A stretch of 64,000 nt of DNA from Aliagarivorans marinus DSM 23064. Its GTDB lineage: Bacteria; Pseudomonadota; Gammaproteobacteria; Enterobacterales; Celerinatantimonadaceae. This document shows, piece after piece, positions 35,794 through 43,815 of the stretch. Where the stretch lies: contig NZ_AUBY01000019.1 of the NCBI RefSeq assembly GCF_000429485.1, forward strand, positions 57,403 to 121,402. Reading direction: 5' to 3'. Under the pieces are notes generated by a model. That model saw only the letters and a list, made by a program, of their open reading frames with translations, ran no database searches and was not told the DNA's origin. Made by a program: the position numbers and the translations under genes. How positions within the stretch are numbered: the stretch's first letter is position 1; each line of letters opens with the position of its first letter.

Positions 35794-35870
35794 TGGTCGG
35801 AACGAGAGGATTTGAACCTCCGACCCCTGACACCCCATGACAGTGCGCTACCAGGCTGCGCTACGTTCCG
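35794..35870 (-). tRNA. proL: tRNA-Pro (anticodon GGG)
   Basis: The minus strand reads a 77-nt cloverleaf from CGGAACG to CGTTCCGACCA. The acceptor stem pairs CGGAACG with CGTTCCG, the D arm contains AGCGCAGCCTGGTAGCGC, and the anticodon loop is ATGGGGT, giving GGG. The T arm is GGAGGTTCAAATCCTC and CCA is encoded. The one mismatch in the anticodon stem is also seen in E. coli proL. It is the likely integration target of the adjacent island. Confidence 0.97.
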
Positions 35871-36068
35871 AAAGACTAGTTGTGCTTAGCGCGTCACAAC
35901 GCAGGCTAATTTATCCGAGGCTTTAAAAAACTGCAACAGTTGGGATACGTTTTTTCGGAATGAGTGGTTTAACCGTGCATTAATTCGCCTAAATGGGCTT
36001 AGATCCAACAACTTGCAATGGAAAGCCAGCATAATGAGGCTTTTGATAACATCGAAAGGACGCTGGTT

Positions 36069-36623
36069 ATGATGTGGCTATTGCTCGGTATGGTGTTGTT
36101 CTTAACGCCGCATATTCTCACCCATACTCACTATCGCGCGCTACTGGTTGAGCGCATGGGCAAGCACTACCAAGGCGTGTATGCCCTTGTCGCGTTGGCG
36201 GGGCTGCTGCTGCTGTTTTGGGGGCATGGGCAGGCGGAGTATCAGCATCTTTATGTGTTGAGCTGGCACTATGGCGCGCGGCATCTGTGTTATGGCTTAG
36301 TGCTGAGCTTCTTTGTGTTGCTGGCGGCAATGTTTATCCCGTGTAACCTGCGCCGCCGAGTACATCACCCGATGCTGACTGGGTTTGTGCTGTGGGCGGT
36401 TGGTCATTTGCTGGTAAATGGCGATTTGGCCTCGGTGCTACTGTTTGCCACCATTGGGCTGTATGCGCTGGTATCTCTGGTGCTGCTGCTCAGAAAAGGC
36501 AAGCTGTGTGAGCTGCCCGCTCAGCCTTGGTGGAAGGATTTACTGGTATTTGGCCTTGGGGTGGTTTTGTACGTTGTCTTTGTCAGCTTACATGGACCGC
36601 TATTTGGAATTGCTCTTCGCTAG
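36069..36623 (+). CDS. NnrU-like integral membrane protein
   Basis: This 184-residue protein has about six membrane helices with H-I-L-T-H-T-H-Y and G-H-L-L-V-N-G-D-L-A-S motifs that match the NnrU family. NnrU is linked to nitrite/nitric oxide metabolism in some denitrifiers, and related MAPEG-like folds exist, but the function is uncertain. I start at 36069, where AAGGA lies 8 nt upstream; an earlier ATG at 36018 lacks one. It stands between the tRNA and a binding-protein gene. Confidence 0.75.
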   Translation: MMWLLLGMVLFLTPHILTHTHYRALLVERMGKHYQGVYALVALAGLLLLFWGHGQAEYQHLYVLSWHYGARHLCYGLVLSFFVLLAAMFIPCNLRRRVHHPMLTGFVLWAVGHLLVNGDLASVLLFATIGLYALVSLVLLLRKGKLCELPAQPWWKDLLVFGLGVVLYVVFVSLHGPLFGIALR

Positions 36624-36729
36624 AAAAGTCATTCAAATTCATATACTTTAGAGTGACGTGAGTTTTTTCTAACGGCTTTATCAACCAAATAGCAGTTGGA
36701 ACCGTAAGATTCAGGGATGTTGCTCGACC

Positions 36730-37470
36730 ATGCTTAGGCTTCTGCCACCCTCCGCTCTACTTGGGCTTGCGCTGCTAACCAGCAGTCTGCAAGCCCTCGC
36801 CACTGTATACTCCGCAGCCGTCTCCAACAAGCCGGGTCGCTTAAGCGAGTTGATGCTGGATGCTTTTGCGATTGAGCTGGAGCAACAGTTGGATGTTGAA
36901 CTGAGTGTTATGCCCCTGCCGTTTGCAAGGCGCTTACGCAATTTGGAAATGGGGGAGCTCGATATCAGCGCAGGGCTGCTCAAAACCGCTGAACGAGAAG
37001 AATCTATTTACTTTATGGAGCCAGCCTATATCGATGGCTTTAGTCATCATTTTATTTTGCGCACCGAGGAGCCGAGAGAGCTTGAGCGCTACGAGGACCT
37101 GTATCGCTTTGTAATTGGGGTGAACAATGATGCCCGCTACTTTGAGCGTTTCGATAAAGACAAGATGCTGCATAAGCAAAACATCGCTGCCAGCACGACT
37201 TGCGCCCAGATGCTCTACCGAAAGCGAGTAGATGTGTGCATTGAGCGGCGCTTTAACGATCCAAGGCTACAAGCCAGCGCACATCGCTCACCCGCCTTTA
37301 AAACAGCGGGCTATTCTCACAGCACCACCCGCCCAGCTTACTTTGTACTCTCGCGCAACTCGCCGTTGTTTGAGCGGCGCACAGAACTGGAGTCACTGCT
37401 GGCACAGATGAAATCCCAGGGAAGGTTTACTGAGGTAATCCGCCGCTACAACCAGCAGATGTTAGAGTAA
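36730..37470 (+). CDS. Periplasmic solute-binding protein (SBP_bac_3 type)
   Basis: The 246-residue protein has a signal peptide (about residues 1-24) and a bilobal binding fold of the amino-acid-binding type, with F-A-R-R-L-R, L-D-I-S-A-G and the D-V-C-I-E-R segments expected of the family. There is no transporter gene beside it, so it may be an orphan receptor or a sensor component rather than an ABC transporter subunit. Its stop abuts that of the convergent LysR gene with no gap. Confidence 0.75.
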   Translation: MLRLLPPSALLGLALLTSSLQALATVYSAAVSNKPGRLSELMLDAFAIELEQQLDVELSVMPLPFARRLRNLEMGELDISAGLLKTAEREESIYFMEPAYIDGFSHHFILRTEEPRELERYEDLYRFVIGVNNDARYFERFDKDKMLHKQNIAASTTCAQMLYRKRVDVCIERRFNDPRLQASAHRSPAFKTAGYSHSTTRPAYFVLSRNSPLFERRTELESLLAQMKSQGRFTEVIRRYNQQMLE

Positions 37471-38427
37471 TCAAGCGCGGATCGCTTGCTCGCCCTGCTC
37501 ACGCAGCGCTTCTAATCGAGTTAGCAGGTACTGTTTAAACTGCTGGCAGCGCTCAGGCATGGGATGACGCGGCCGGTAATACATCCGCACATCGAAGGTC
37601 ACCCACATATATTGATCCATCACGCTGATCAGATCACCACGCGCCAGATGATCAACCACCAGCGAGTGTGGCAGGTAGGCAATGCCGGCGCCATGCAAGG
37701 CGAAATCGAGCAGCATGGCGCTGTTATCGCACTGCAAGGCGTCGCTGATATCCACCATGGTGGCCTCGCCATCGCGCTCAAAACACCAACGATTTCCGCC
37801 CACTAGCGTGTGCGCATACAGGCAGCGATGCTGGGCTAGCTGTTCCGGGCTCTGCGGCGTACCGTTTGCTTGCAGGTAGTCGGGGGCGGCACACAAATAA
37901 AGCGGCTCACTGAGTAAGTGGCGACTTACCAACAAAGAGTCCTGCTCGCTCTGCCCGCGGTAGCTAGCCTTGGCGCGAAAGGCGAAATCCACCTTTAATG
38001 GGTCGAAATCTCCCGCCTCAATAAACAGCTTAAAGTCGACCTTGGGGTGGTGCTGCATGTACTCAGAGACAATGGTTGAGAGGTATTGCTGCGCAAACAG
38101 CGGGGTTGAGCTTAACCTGATCTCGCCGCGCTGCTGCTGCGACAGGTTCTCCACCTCGGCGCAGATCGCGTCGATCTCCGGCAGCAACTTGCTAAAGCGC
38201 TGGTAGAGCAGCTCGCCAGCTTGAGTGGTGAGCATGGTGCGGGTACTGCGTTTGATAAGCTCGGTGCCCAAGTGCTGCTCCAGCTCTTTCACCCAGCGAC
38301 TGCCTGCCGCGGCCGATACGCCCTGCTGCTTGGCGGCCTCACGGAACGAGCCGCTTTCGATCACCGCACAGAAAAAGATGATCTTGTCGACGATCGGCGT
38401 GCGCGAGCTAAGGTAGCGAGAAGCCAT
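37471..38427 (-). CDS. LysR-type regulator, end of kinase operon
   Basis: This 318-residue LysR protein has an N-terminal helix-turn-helix (F-C-A-V-I-E-S-G-S-F-R-E-A-A-K-Q) and a C-terminal effector domain. Its ATG overlaps the stop of the response-regulator gene as TAATG, so it is cotranscribed with the two-component pair, an unusual arrangement. It could feed a second signal into control of the TRAP transporter or of a further target. Its effector is unknown. Confidence 0.88.
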   Translation of the reverse strand: MASRYLSSRTPIVDKIIFFCAVIESGSFREAAKQQGVSAAAGSRWVKELEQHLGTELIKRSTRTMLTTQAGELLYQRFSKLLPEIDAICAEVENLSQQQRGEIRLSSTPLFAQQYLSTIVSEYMQHHPKVDFKLFIEAGDFDPLKVDFAFRAKASYRGQSEQDSLLVSRHLLSEPLYLCAAPDYLQANGTPQSPEQLAQHRCLYAHTLVGGNRWCFERDGEATMVDISDALQCDNSAMLLDFALHGAGIAYLPHSLVVDHLARGDLISVMDQYMWVTFDVRMYYRPRHPMPERCQQFKQYLLTRLEALREQGEQAIRA

Positions 38428-39056
38428 TACACCAAGCCCCGTTCAATGGCCGCTTTTACCAGCCCGGCAGTGGAGTTCACGCCCAGTTTACGCTTGATAC
38501 GCAGGCGGTGAGTTTCCACAGTGCGCACCGAGATATGCAGCTTGTCGGCGATCGCCTTGTTGCAATCGCCGTTGGCCAGCGCGGCCAGTACATCGTTCTC
38601 GCGCGGCGACAGGCTCTCCTCTTCCTCTTCGCTGGCATTGGGTTGCAGGTGCTGCACCAGCTTTTGTGAAACCTGAGCACAGAAGTAGCTGCCGCCATCG
38701 GCCACTTGATTGATGGCCATCACCAGCTCGTCGGAGCTGACGTCTTTGAGTACATAGCCCTTCGCGCCTAGTGCGATGGCCTGCATGATGTAATCGCGCG
38801 AATCGTGCATCGATAAGATCACCACAGCCAACTCCGATTGCAGCTGCTTGAGCTGCTCCAGCACTTCCAGGCCACTCATACCTGGCATATTAATGTCGAG
38901 TAGCAGTACGTCGGCATTTAACTCAAGCGCGGCATTGAGCGCCTCTTCACCATTGCTGACACAGGCGCTGATGCGGATATTGGGCTCAAGCTCCAACCGC
39001 GACTTCAACCCGTCCTGCATCAGGCGGTGATCATCGGCCAGTATCACTGAAATCAT
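38427..39056 (-). CDS. NarL/LuxR-family response regulator
   Basis: This 209-residue regulator has a receiver domain with the acidic pair D8-D9, the phosphoacceptor Asp54 (L-L-L-D-I-N-M-P-G) and Lys late in the domain, followed by a LuxR helix-turn-helix (S-P-R-E-N-D-V-L-A to T-V-E-T-H). I start at 39056 because the ATG overlaps the kinase stop as ATGA; a longer ORF reading of 240 residues adds an unlikely Arg-rich leader. Its partner is the kinase just upstream, and the TRAP genes are the natural target. Confidence 0.92.
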   Translation of the reverse strand: MISVILADDHRLMQDGLKSRLELEPNIRISACVSNGEEALNAALELNADVLLLDINMPGMSGLEVLEQLKQLQSELAVVILSMHDSRDYIMQAIALGAKGYVLKDVSSDELVMAINQVADGGSYFCAQVSQKLVQHLQPNASEEEEESLSPRENDVLAALANGDCNKAIADKLHISVRTVETHRLRIKRKLGVNSTAGLVKAAIERGLV

Positions 39057-40450
39057 AAGCCCTCCGTGGCGAGCCCTTGCTCGCGTAAACTCTCTGCGGG
39101 CAGCTCGATGCGCACCTGCGTGCCGGTGCCCGGCTCGCTCTCCACCCAAAACAGACCGGCGATGGCAGCGATACGTTCGCGCATGTTGTTAAGCCCCATA
39201 TGTTCGGTTAGGCGGCGCTTACCGCCCACCTCAAAGCCCACGCCGTCATCGCTGATAGTGAGCAGCAACTTGTCGCCTTCGCGTTGCAGTACCACATCGG
39301 CACCGCTGGCTTGGCTGTGCTTCTCTACGTTGCGCAGCGCCTCTTGGGTGACCCGATAAAGCGTCGTTTCGACCTGCGAAGATAGTTCCAAGCCGTTGAT
39401 ATCGTGTTCAAATATCAGCTCCATCTGGCAGCGCTCCTGCATTGTGCTGATGTGGCTTTGCAGCGCCGCTACCAGCCCTAAGTCGTCTAGCTGCGAGGGG
39501 CGCAGATCGCGGGAGATCCGTCTGATCTCGACAATCGCCTGGTCCATCACCTCTTGGCTGGCCTGCCATTGCTCTAGTTGCCGGGCGGTCATCGTGCCGG
39601 AGCGCAGATTGTCGAGACGGTACTTGGCAGCCACCAACAGCTGGTTAATGCCATCGTGTAACTCTTTAGACACGCGGCTGCGCTCTTTCTCCTGAGATTC
39701 GATAATTCTCTGATTTAACTTACTAAGTTGGCTATTGGCCATTCGTCGAACACTGAAGTTCATCGACGCCCCCAAACCCGCCACCAGCGATACCGCAATA
39801 AACACCACCAAGAACAGCGCGGCGGCACTTTTGCCGACCCGACCATCAAAGCCGTTCTCCACATGGGCCACCTGCAGCTCGATATCGTCGAGGTACACGC
39901 CGGTGCCAATCATCCACTGCCATTTATCCAGCCCCACCGCGTAGCTCAGCTTGGGCAGCGGCTCAGACTTAGACGGCTTATGCCATTGGTACTCCACAAA
40001 ACCGCCGCCATGCTGGGCGGCATAGATAAGCTCTTGGAGCAGCTTTTTGCCGGTGACATCTTCCACTTCCCACCAGTTCTTACCGATGCGGTCCTGTTGG
40101 TAGGGCAGCACCAAGGACACGCCTTGATAGTCGTAGACAAAGAAGTAGCCATCTTGGCCATAGGTTAAGGTGCTGAGGTGATCGATCACCAGTTGCTGGG
40201 CGTGTAGATCGTCGGCGGCAGCCTCTTCATAGATCGGCATCACCGCTTTCAGGGCCAATTCGACGTATTGCTGCAGCTCCTGCTTTTTGAGGTTGATCAG
40301 GTTGCTGCGGATTAAGGTGACCTCATCATCGACTAATTGTTTGGCTTGCGAAAATAACAAGGTTGCAACAATTGTGGTCACCGCGACCAGTGGTACCACC
40401 GACAGCATCACAATGCTCAAACTCAACCTATTGCGGTTCACCAACTCCAT
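39053..40450 (-). CDS. Cache-domain sensor histidine kinase
   Basis: The 465-residue kinase has two membrane helices flanking a periplasmic Cache domain (residues about 35-205), with a G-Y-F-F-V-Y-D-Y-Q-G segment typical of Cache. The HisKA_3 dimerisation helix carries the phosphoacceptor in K-E-L-H-D-G-I-N near residue 265, and the ATPase domain has D-D-G-V-G-F. Cache domains often bind small carboxylates. I start at 40450, where AGGAG lies 7 nt upstream. It is divergent from a carboxylate-type TRAP transporter across 230 nt, so it probably senses the transported substrate. Confidence 0.9.
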   Translation of the reverse strand: MELVNRNRLSLSIVMLSVVPLVAVTTIVATLLFSQAKQLVDDEVTLIRSNLINLKKQELQQYVELALKAVMPIYEEAAADDLHAQQLVIDHLSTLTYGQDGYFFVYDYQGVSLVLPYQQDRIGKNWWEVEDVTGKKLLQELIYAAQHGGGFVEYQWHKPSKSEPLPKLSYAVGLDKWQWMIGTGVYLDDIELQVAHVENGFDGRVGKSAAALFLVVFIAVSLVAGLGASMNFSVRRMANSQLSKLNQRIIESQEKERSRVSKELHDGINQLLVAAKYRLDNLRSGTMTARQLEQWQASQEVMDQAIVEIRRISRDLRPSQLDDLGLVAALQSHISTMQERCQMELIFEHDINGLELSSQVETTLYRVTQEALRNVEKHSQASGADVVLQREGDKLLLTISDDGVGFEVGGKRRLTEHMGLNNMRERIAAIAGLFWVESEPGTGTQVRIELPAESLREQGLATEGL

Positions 40451-40680
40451 CTGGCTACTCCTGAGCGACAATTTAGACCAAAGTCGTACGTAGTTTTGCG
40501 TAATTGGCTTGCGTATTCTCCGCAGTAAATTTGCGCATTAATACCCATAGCTGCGCAATCTCGCGCTTCCTACACTGCAATGGCAGCACCCAACTTGGGC
40601 AACATCTTATTTACATATCCAGCTTAATTACATAACCAAATAGTACACGGAACTGAATAGAACATCTCAAGGAGCATACG

Positions 40681-41739
40681 ATGAACTTCAAAACTCTGGC
40701 CATTGCCTGCAGTCTTGCCCTCACCCTCGGCACCACCAGTACCGCCAGCCTCGCCGCTGGCAAAGTCCTGTTAAAAACCCCGATTGCCTTTGGCACCCAC
40801 CTGCCCGCCCTAGGCTCGCCCATTAAGTGGTTCTCGGAGCATATTCCTATCACCTCCGGCGGCACCATTAAAATGAAGGTGTATGAGCCTGGCAAGCTGG
40901 TGAACCCAGCGGAGATCCTCGATGCGGTATCCACCGGCAAGGTTAACTCTGGTTACTCCACCGCCGGTTACTGGCAAGGCTCAATGCCTGCTGCCGCGCT
41001 GTTCTCAGCGGTACCGTTTGGCCCTGAAGCCGGTGAGTACATGGCGTGGCTGTACTTCGGCAATGGCCTGGAGCTCTATCAAGGCATGTACGACGAAGCG
41101 GGCTACAACGTGAAGGTGTTGCCGTGCGCGATTATCTCGCCTGAGACCTCGGGCTGGTTTAAAAAACCGATTGAGTCACCGGAGGATTTGAAGGGCTTGA
41201 ACATGCGCTTCTTTGGTTTGGGCGCTTCGGTGATGGAAAAACTCGGTGTGGGCACAGTGCAGATCCCCGGCGGTGAGATCTTCGGAGCACTAGAGAAAGG
41301 CGCCATCGATGCCTCGGAGTTCTCCCAGCCCGCTATCGACCAACGTTTAGGCTTCCACAAAGTGGCCAAGTACAACTACTTCCCGGGCTGGCACCAACAG
41401 AGCACCGTGTTTGAGCTGCTGGTGAATAAAGACACCTGGAACGAGATGGACGACAACCAGCAGAAAGCCATCGAAACCACCTGTATGGCTACCATGACCT
41501 ACTCGATTGCCGAAGGCGAAGCGATGCAATACTCCGCCATGCAGACCGCTCAAGAGAATGGCGTGCAAATCCGCTACTGGAACGAAGAGATGCTCGATCT
41601 GTTCGAGTACACCTGGCTAGAAGTGGTAGAAGAGAAGAAGGAAGCCGACCCCTACTTCGCCAAAGTGTGGGCCGACCTAAGCCAATTCCGTGAAGGCTAC
41701 GCGCTGTGGGAGCAAAACGGCTTCCTGCCTCGCGACTAG
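40681..41739 (+). CDS. TRAP transporter substrate-binding protein (DctP/TakP-like)
   Basis: This 352-residue periplasmic receptor of a TRAP transporter has a signal peptide ending near LAA. The body shows the pattern S-G-G-T-I-K-M-K-V-Y-E-P-G-K-L-V of the DctP fold, and P-G-G-E-I-F-G-A-L-E-K-G-A-I-D-A-S-E. That motif set resembles TakP, which binds 2-oxo acids, so 2-oxoacids or other monocarboxylates are the likely ligand. AAGGAG precedes the ATG. The kinase-regulator pair is divergent. Confidence 0.92.
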   Translation: MNFKTLAIACSLALTLGTTSTASLAAGKVLLKTPIAFGTHLPALGSPIKWFSEHIPITSGGTIKMKVYEPGKLVNPAEILDAVSTGKVNSGYSTAGYWQGSMPAAALFSAVPFGPEAGEYMAWLYFGNGLELYQGMYDEAGYNVKVLPCAIISPETSGWFKKPIESPEDLKGLNMRFFGLGASVMEKLGVGTVQIPGGEIFGALEKGAIDASEFSQPAIDQRLGFHKVAKYNYFPGWHQQSTVFELLVNKDTWNEMDDNQQKAIETTCMATMTYSIAEGEAMQYSAMQTAQENGVQIRYWNEEMLDLFEYTWLEVVEEKKEADPYFAKVWADLSQFREGYALWEQNGFLPRD

Positions 41740-41833
41740 TTCCCCTCGTATAACTCAAGTGGGTCGGGGTGTGGCCTATAACAACATCACACGCCCTGAC
41801 CGCTTGCTTCGCTTTTCGAAGGACGTAACAACC

Positions 41834-42355
41834 ATGAATATTCCATTAGCGAGCATCCCCAAAACGATAGAACAGGCGGTTCGCTCAATATCGCGCTTCT
41901 TCGCCTGGGCAAACCTGCTCCTTATCGGCGTGATTATCTTGCAAGTGATCTTGCGTAAGGTGTTCTCCAACGGCCAAATCGCGCTAGAAGAGCTGCAATG
42001 GCACCTCTATGCCACCGCCGTCATGTTCGGCACCGCCTATGCCCAAATCACCAATCAACATGTACGAGTCGACTTGTTCTATCAACGCTTTTCTGCCAAG
42101 ACAAAAGCGCTGGTAGAAGTGCTCGGCTTAGGCCTACTGGCAGTACCCTTTGTAATTATCGTTATCCTGCATTCCTATGATTTCGCCTATGAAGCCTGGC
42201 GAGTAAATGAAAGTTCCAGCGCGCCCTCAGGGCTGCCGTTTCGCTGGATCATTAAAGGGGTTATCCCGGTGAGTTTTAGCTTGTTGCTGCTGTCGCTAGT
42301 GGCGCAAATCCTTCGTCAAATCGCAGTATTGGGAGGCTCGCATGGAAGCGAATGA
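41834..42355 (+). CDS. TRAP transporter small membrane subunit (DctQ)
   Basis: DctQ is the four-helix small subunit that supports DctM. The 173-residue protein has four membrane helices and the L-E-E-L-Q-W-H-L-Y-A-T and H-V-R-V-D motifs of the family. I start at 41834, with AAGGA about 10 nt upstream; an in-frame start at 41690 would overlap the dctP gene. It overlaps dctM by 14 nt. Confidence 0.92.
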   Translation: MNIPLASIPKTIEQAVRSISRFFAWANLLLIGVIILQVILRKVFSNGQIALEELQWHLYATAVMFGTAYAQITNQHVRVDLFYQRFSAKTKALVEVLGLGLLAVPFVIIVILHSYDFAYEAWRVNESSSAPSGLPFRWIIKGVIPVSFSLLLLSLVAQILRQIAVLGGSHGSE

Positions 42356-43727
42356 AGTCTTAGTTATTGGCATGTTCGCCACCTTTATCGCGCTGCTGTT
42401 TACCGGTATTCCGGTGGCCTACGTGCTGGGCGGTGTGGGCGTGCTGTTTGCCGCAGTGGGCTACTTTGCTGATATCTACCTCGATACCTTCACCGGGCTG
42501 GATTATCTAACGCTGGGGTTGGTGGTAAATCGCATCTTTAAGATCATGGATAACTGGATCCTGGTCGCCCTGCCGATGTTTATCTTTATGGGCAACATGC
42601 TGGATAAATCCGGGATTGCCGAAAAGCTAATGGGCTCGATGCAGCAGCTATTTGGCCGCGTACATGGCGGCTTGGCGATTACCGTGATGGCGATTGGTAT
42701 CATTTTGGCGGCGTCCACCGGGATTATCGGCGCATCGGTGGTATTACTCACCGTGATGTCGTTGCCAACTATGATGCGCCAGGGCTATCACCTGCCGCTG
42801 GCACTGGGCACTGTGGCCTCAGCCGGTACCCTGGGGATCTTGCTGCCGCCATCGATTATGTTGGTGATTATGGCCGACCAGTTGGGGCTGTCGGTGGGCG
42901 ACCTGTTTATGGGCGCGATTATCCCCGGCCTGCTGCTGGGCGGTTTGTATATCGCCTATATCTTGATAGTTGGCCTATTAAGCCCCAGCTCTGCGCCGGT
43001 ACCCGCCGATGTGCAAAAGGTGGAGTGGCGCTTGGTGGCGCGGGTGCTGAAAGACATCTTTCCCACCGTGGTGCTGATTATTGTGGTGCTCGGCTCCATC
43101 TTCGCCGGTATTGCCACCCCCACCGAGGCCTCGGGCATTGGCGCATTGGGCGCAACGATGCTGGCGGCATTCAACCGCAAGCTCTCGTTTAAGGTGATTA
43201 AAGAGGTGCTAATGAGCACCTATGGCACCACTGCCTACATCTTTATGATCTTCCTCGGTGCCACCTGCTTTGCACTGGTGCTGCGCGAACTCGGTGGTGA
43301 TGAGCTGATTGAATCCTTCCTAAGCGGCCTACCTTTTGGCCCTTATGGGATCATCGCCTTTATCTTGGGGATTATCTTCTTGCTAGGCTTCTTCCTCGAT
43401 TGGATTGAGATCACCCTAATTGCCCTGCCGTTGCTGGCGCCGGTGGTTTCCAGCCTTGGAATTGAGATCGACGGTCACGGCGTGGTGGATAACCCAAGCC
43501 TGGTGTGGTTTGTGATGTTGGTGGCCATGGCGCTGCAGACCAGCTTCCTCACCCCGCCGGTCGGCTTTGCGCTGTTCTACCTAAAAGGCGTGTGCCCGCC
43601 AGAGGTAGAGCTCAAGCAGATCTACCGCGGCGTGATCCCCTTTATCATCATCCAGCTGGTCGCTTTGGTGTGCTTGGTGGTTTGGCCGCAGCTGGTGTTG
43701 TGGTTCCCGAGTGTCGCCTATGGCTAG
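42342..43727 (+). CDS. TRAP transporter large membrane subunit (DctM)
   Basis: DctM is the large, about 12-helix subunit that carries the sodium-driven transport path. The 461-residue protein has the family's L-V-A-L-P-M-F-I-F-M-G-N-M-L-D-K-S-G and G-I-L-L-P-P-S-I motifs, and its length is normal. GGGAGG lies upstream of the ATG at the end of dctQ. A strong terminator follows at 43763. Confidence 0.95.
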   Translation: MEANEVLVIGMFATFIALLFTGIPVAYVLGGVGVLFAAVGYFADIYLDTFTGLDYLTLGLVVNRIFKIMDNWILVALPMFIFMGNMLDKSGIAEKLMGSMQQLFGRVHGGLAITVMAIGIILAASTGIIGASVVLLTVMSLPTMMRQGYHLPLALGTVASAGTLGILLPPSIMLVIMADQLGLSVGDLFMGAIIPGLLLGGLYIAYILIVGLLSPSSAPVPADVQKVEWRLVARVLKDIFPTVVLIIVVLGSIFAGIATPTEASGIGALGATMLAAFNRKLSFKVIKEVLMSTYGTTAYIFMIFLGATCFALVLRELGGDELIESFLSGLPFGPYGIIAFILGIIFLLGFFLDWIEITLIALPLLAPVVSSLGIEIDGHGVVDNPSLVWFVMLVAMALQTSFLTPPVGFALFYLKGVCPPEVELKQIYRGVIPFIIIQLVALVCLVVWPQLVLWFPSVAYG

Positions 43728-43762
43728 GTGCGAATAATCAAAGTTAATCCTGCCTAGATACG

Positions 43763-43792
43763 ACAAACCCGAGCATTGCTCGGGTTTGTTTT
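43763..43792. terminator. Bidirectional terminator after dctM
   Basis: ACAAACCCGAGC pairs with GCTCGGGTTTGT across a 3-nt loop and is followed by TTTT. It separates the TRAP operon from the convergent first CpdB gene. Confidence 0.88.
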
Positions 43793-43815
43793 ATGGCTGC
43801 TAAAAACTCGTCAGC

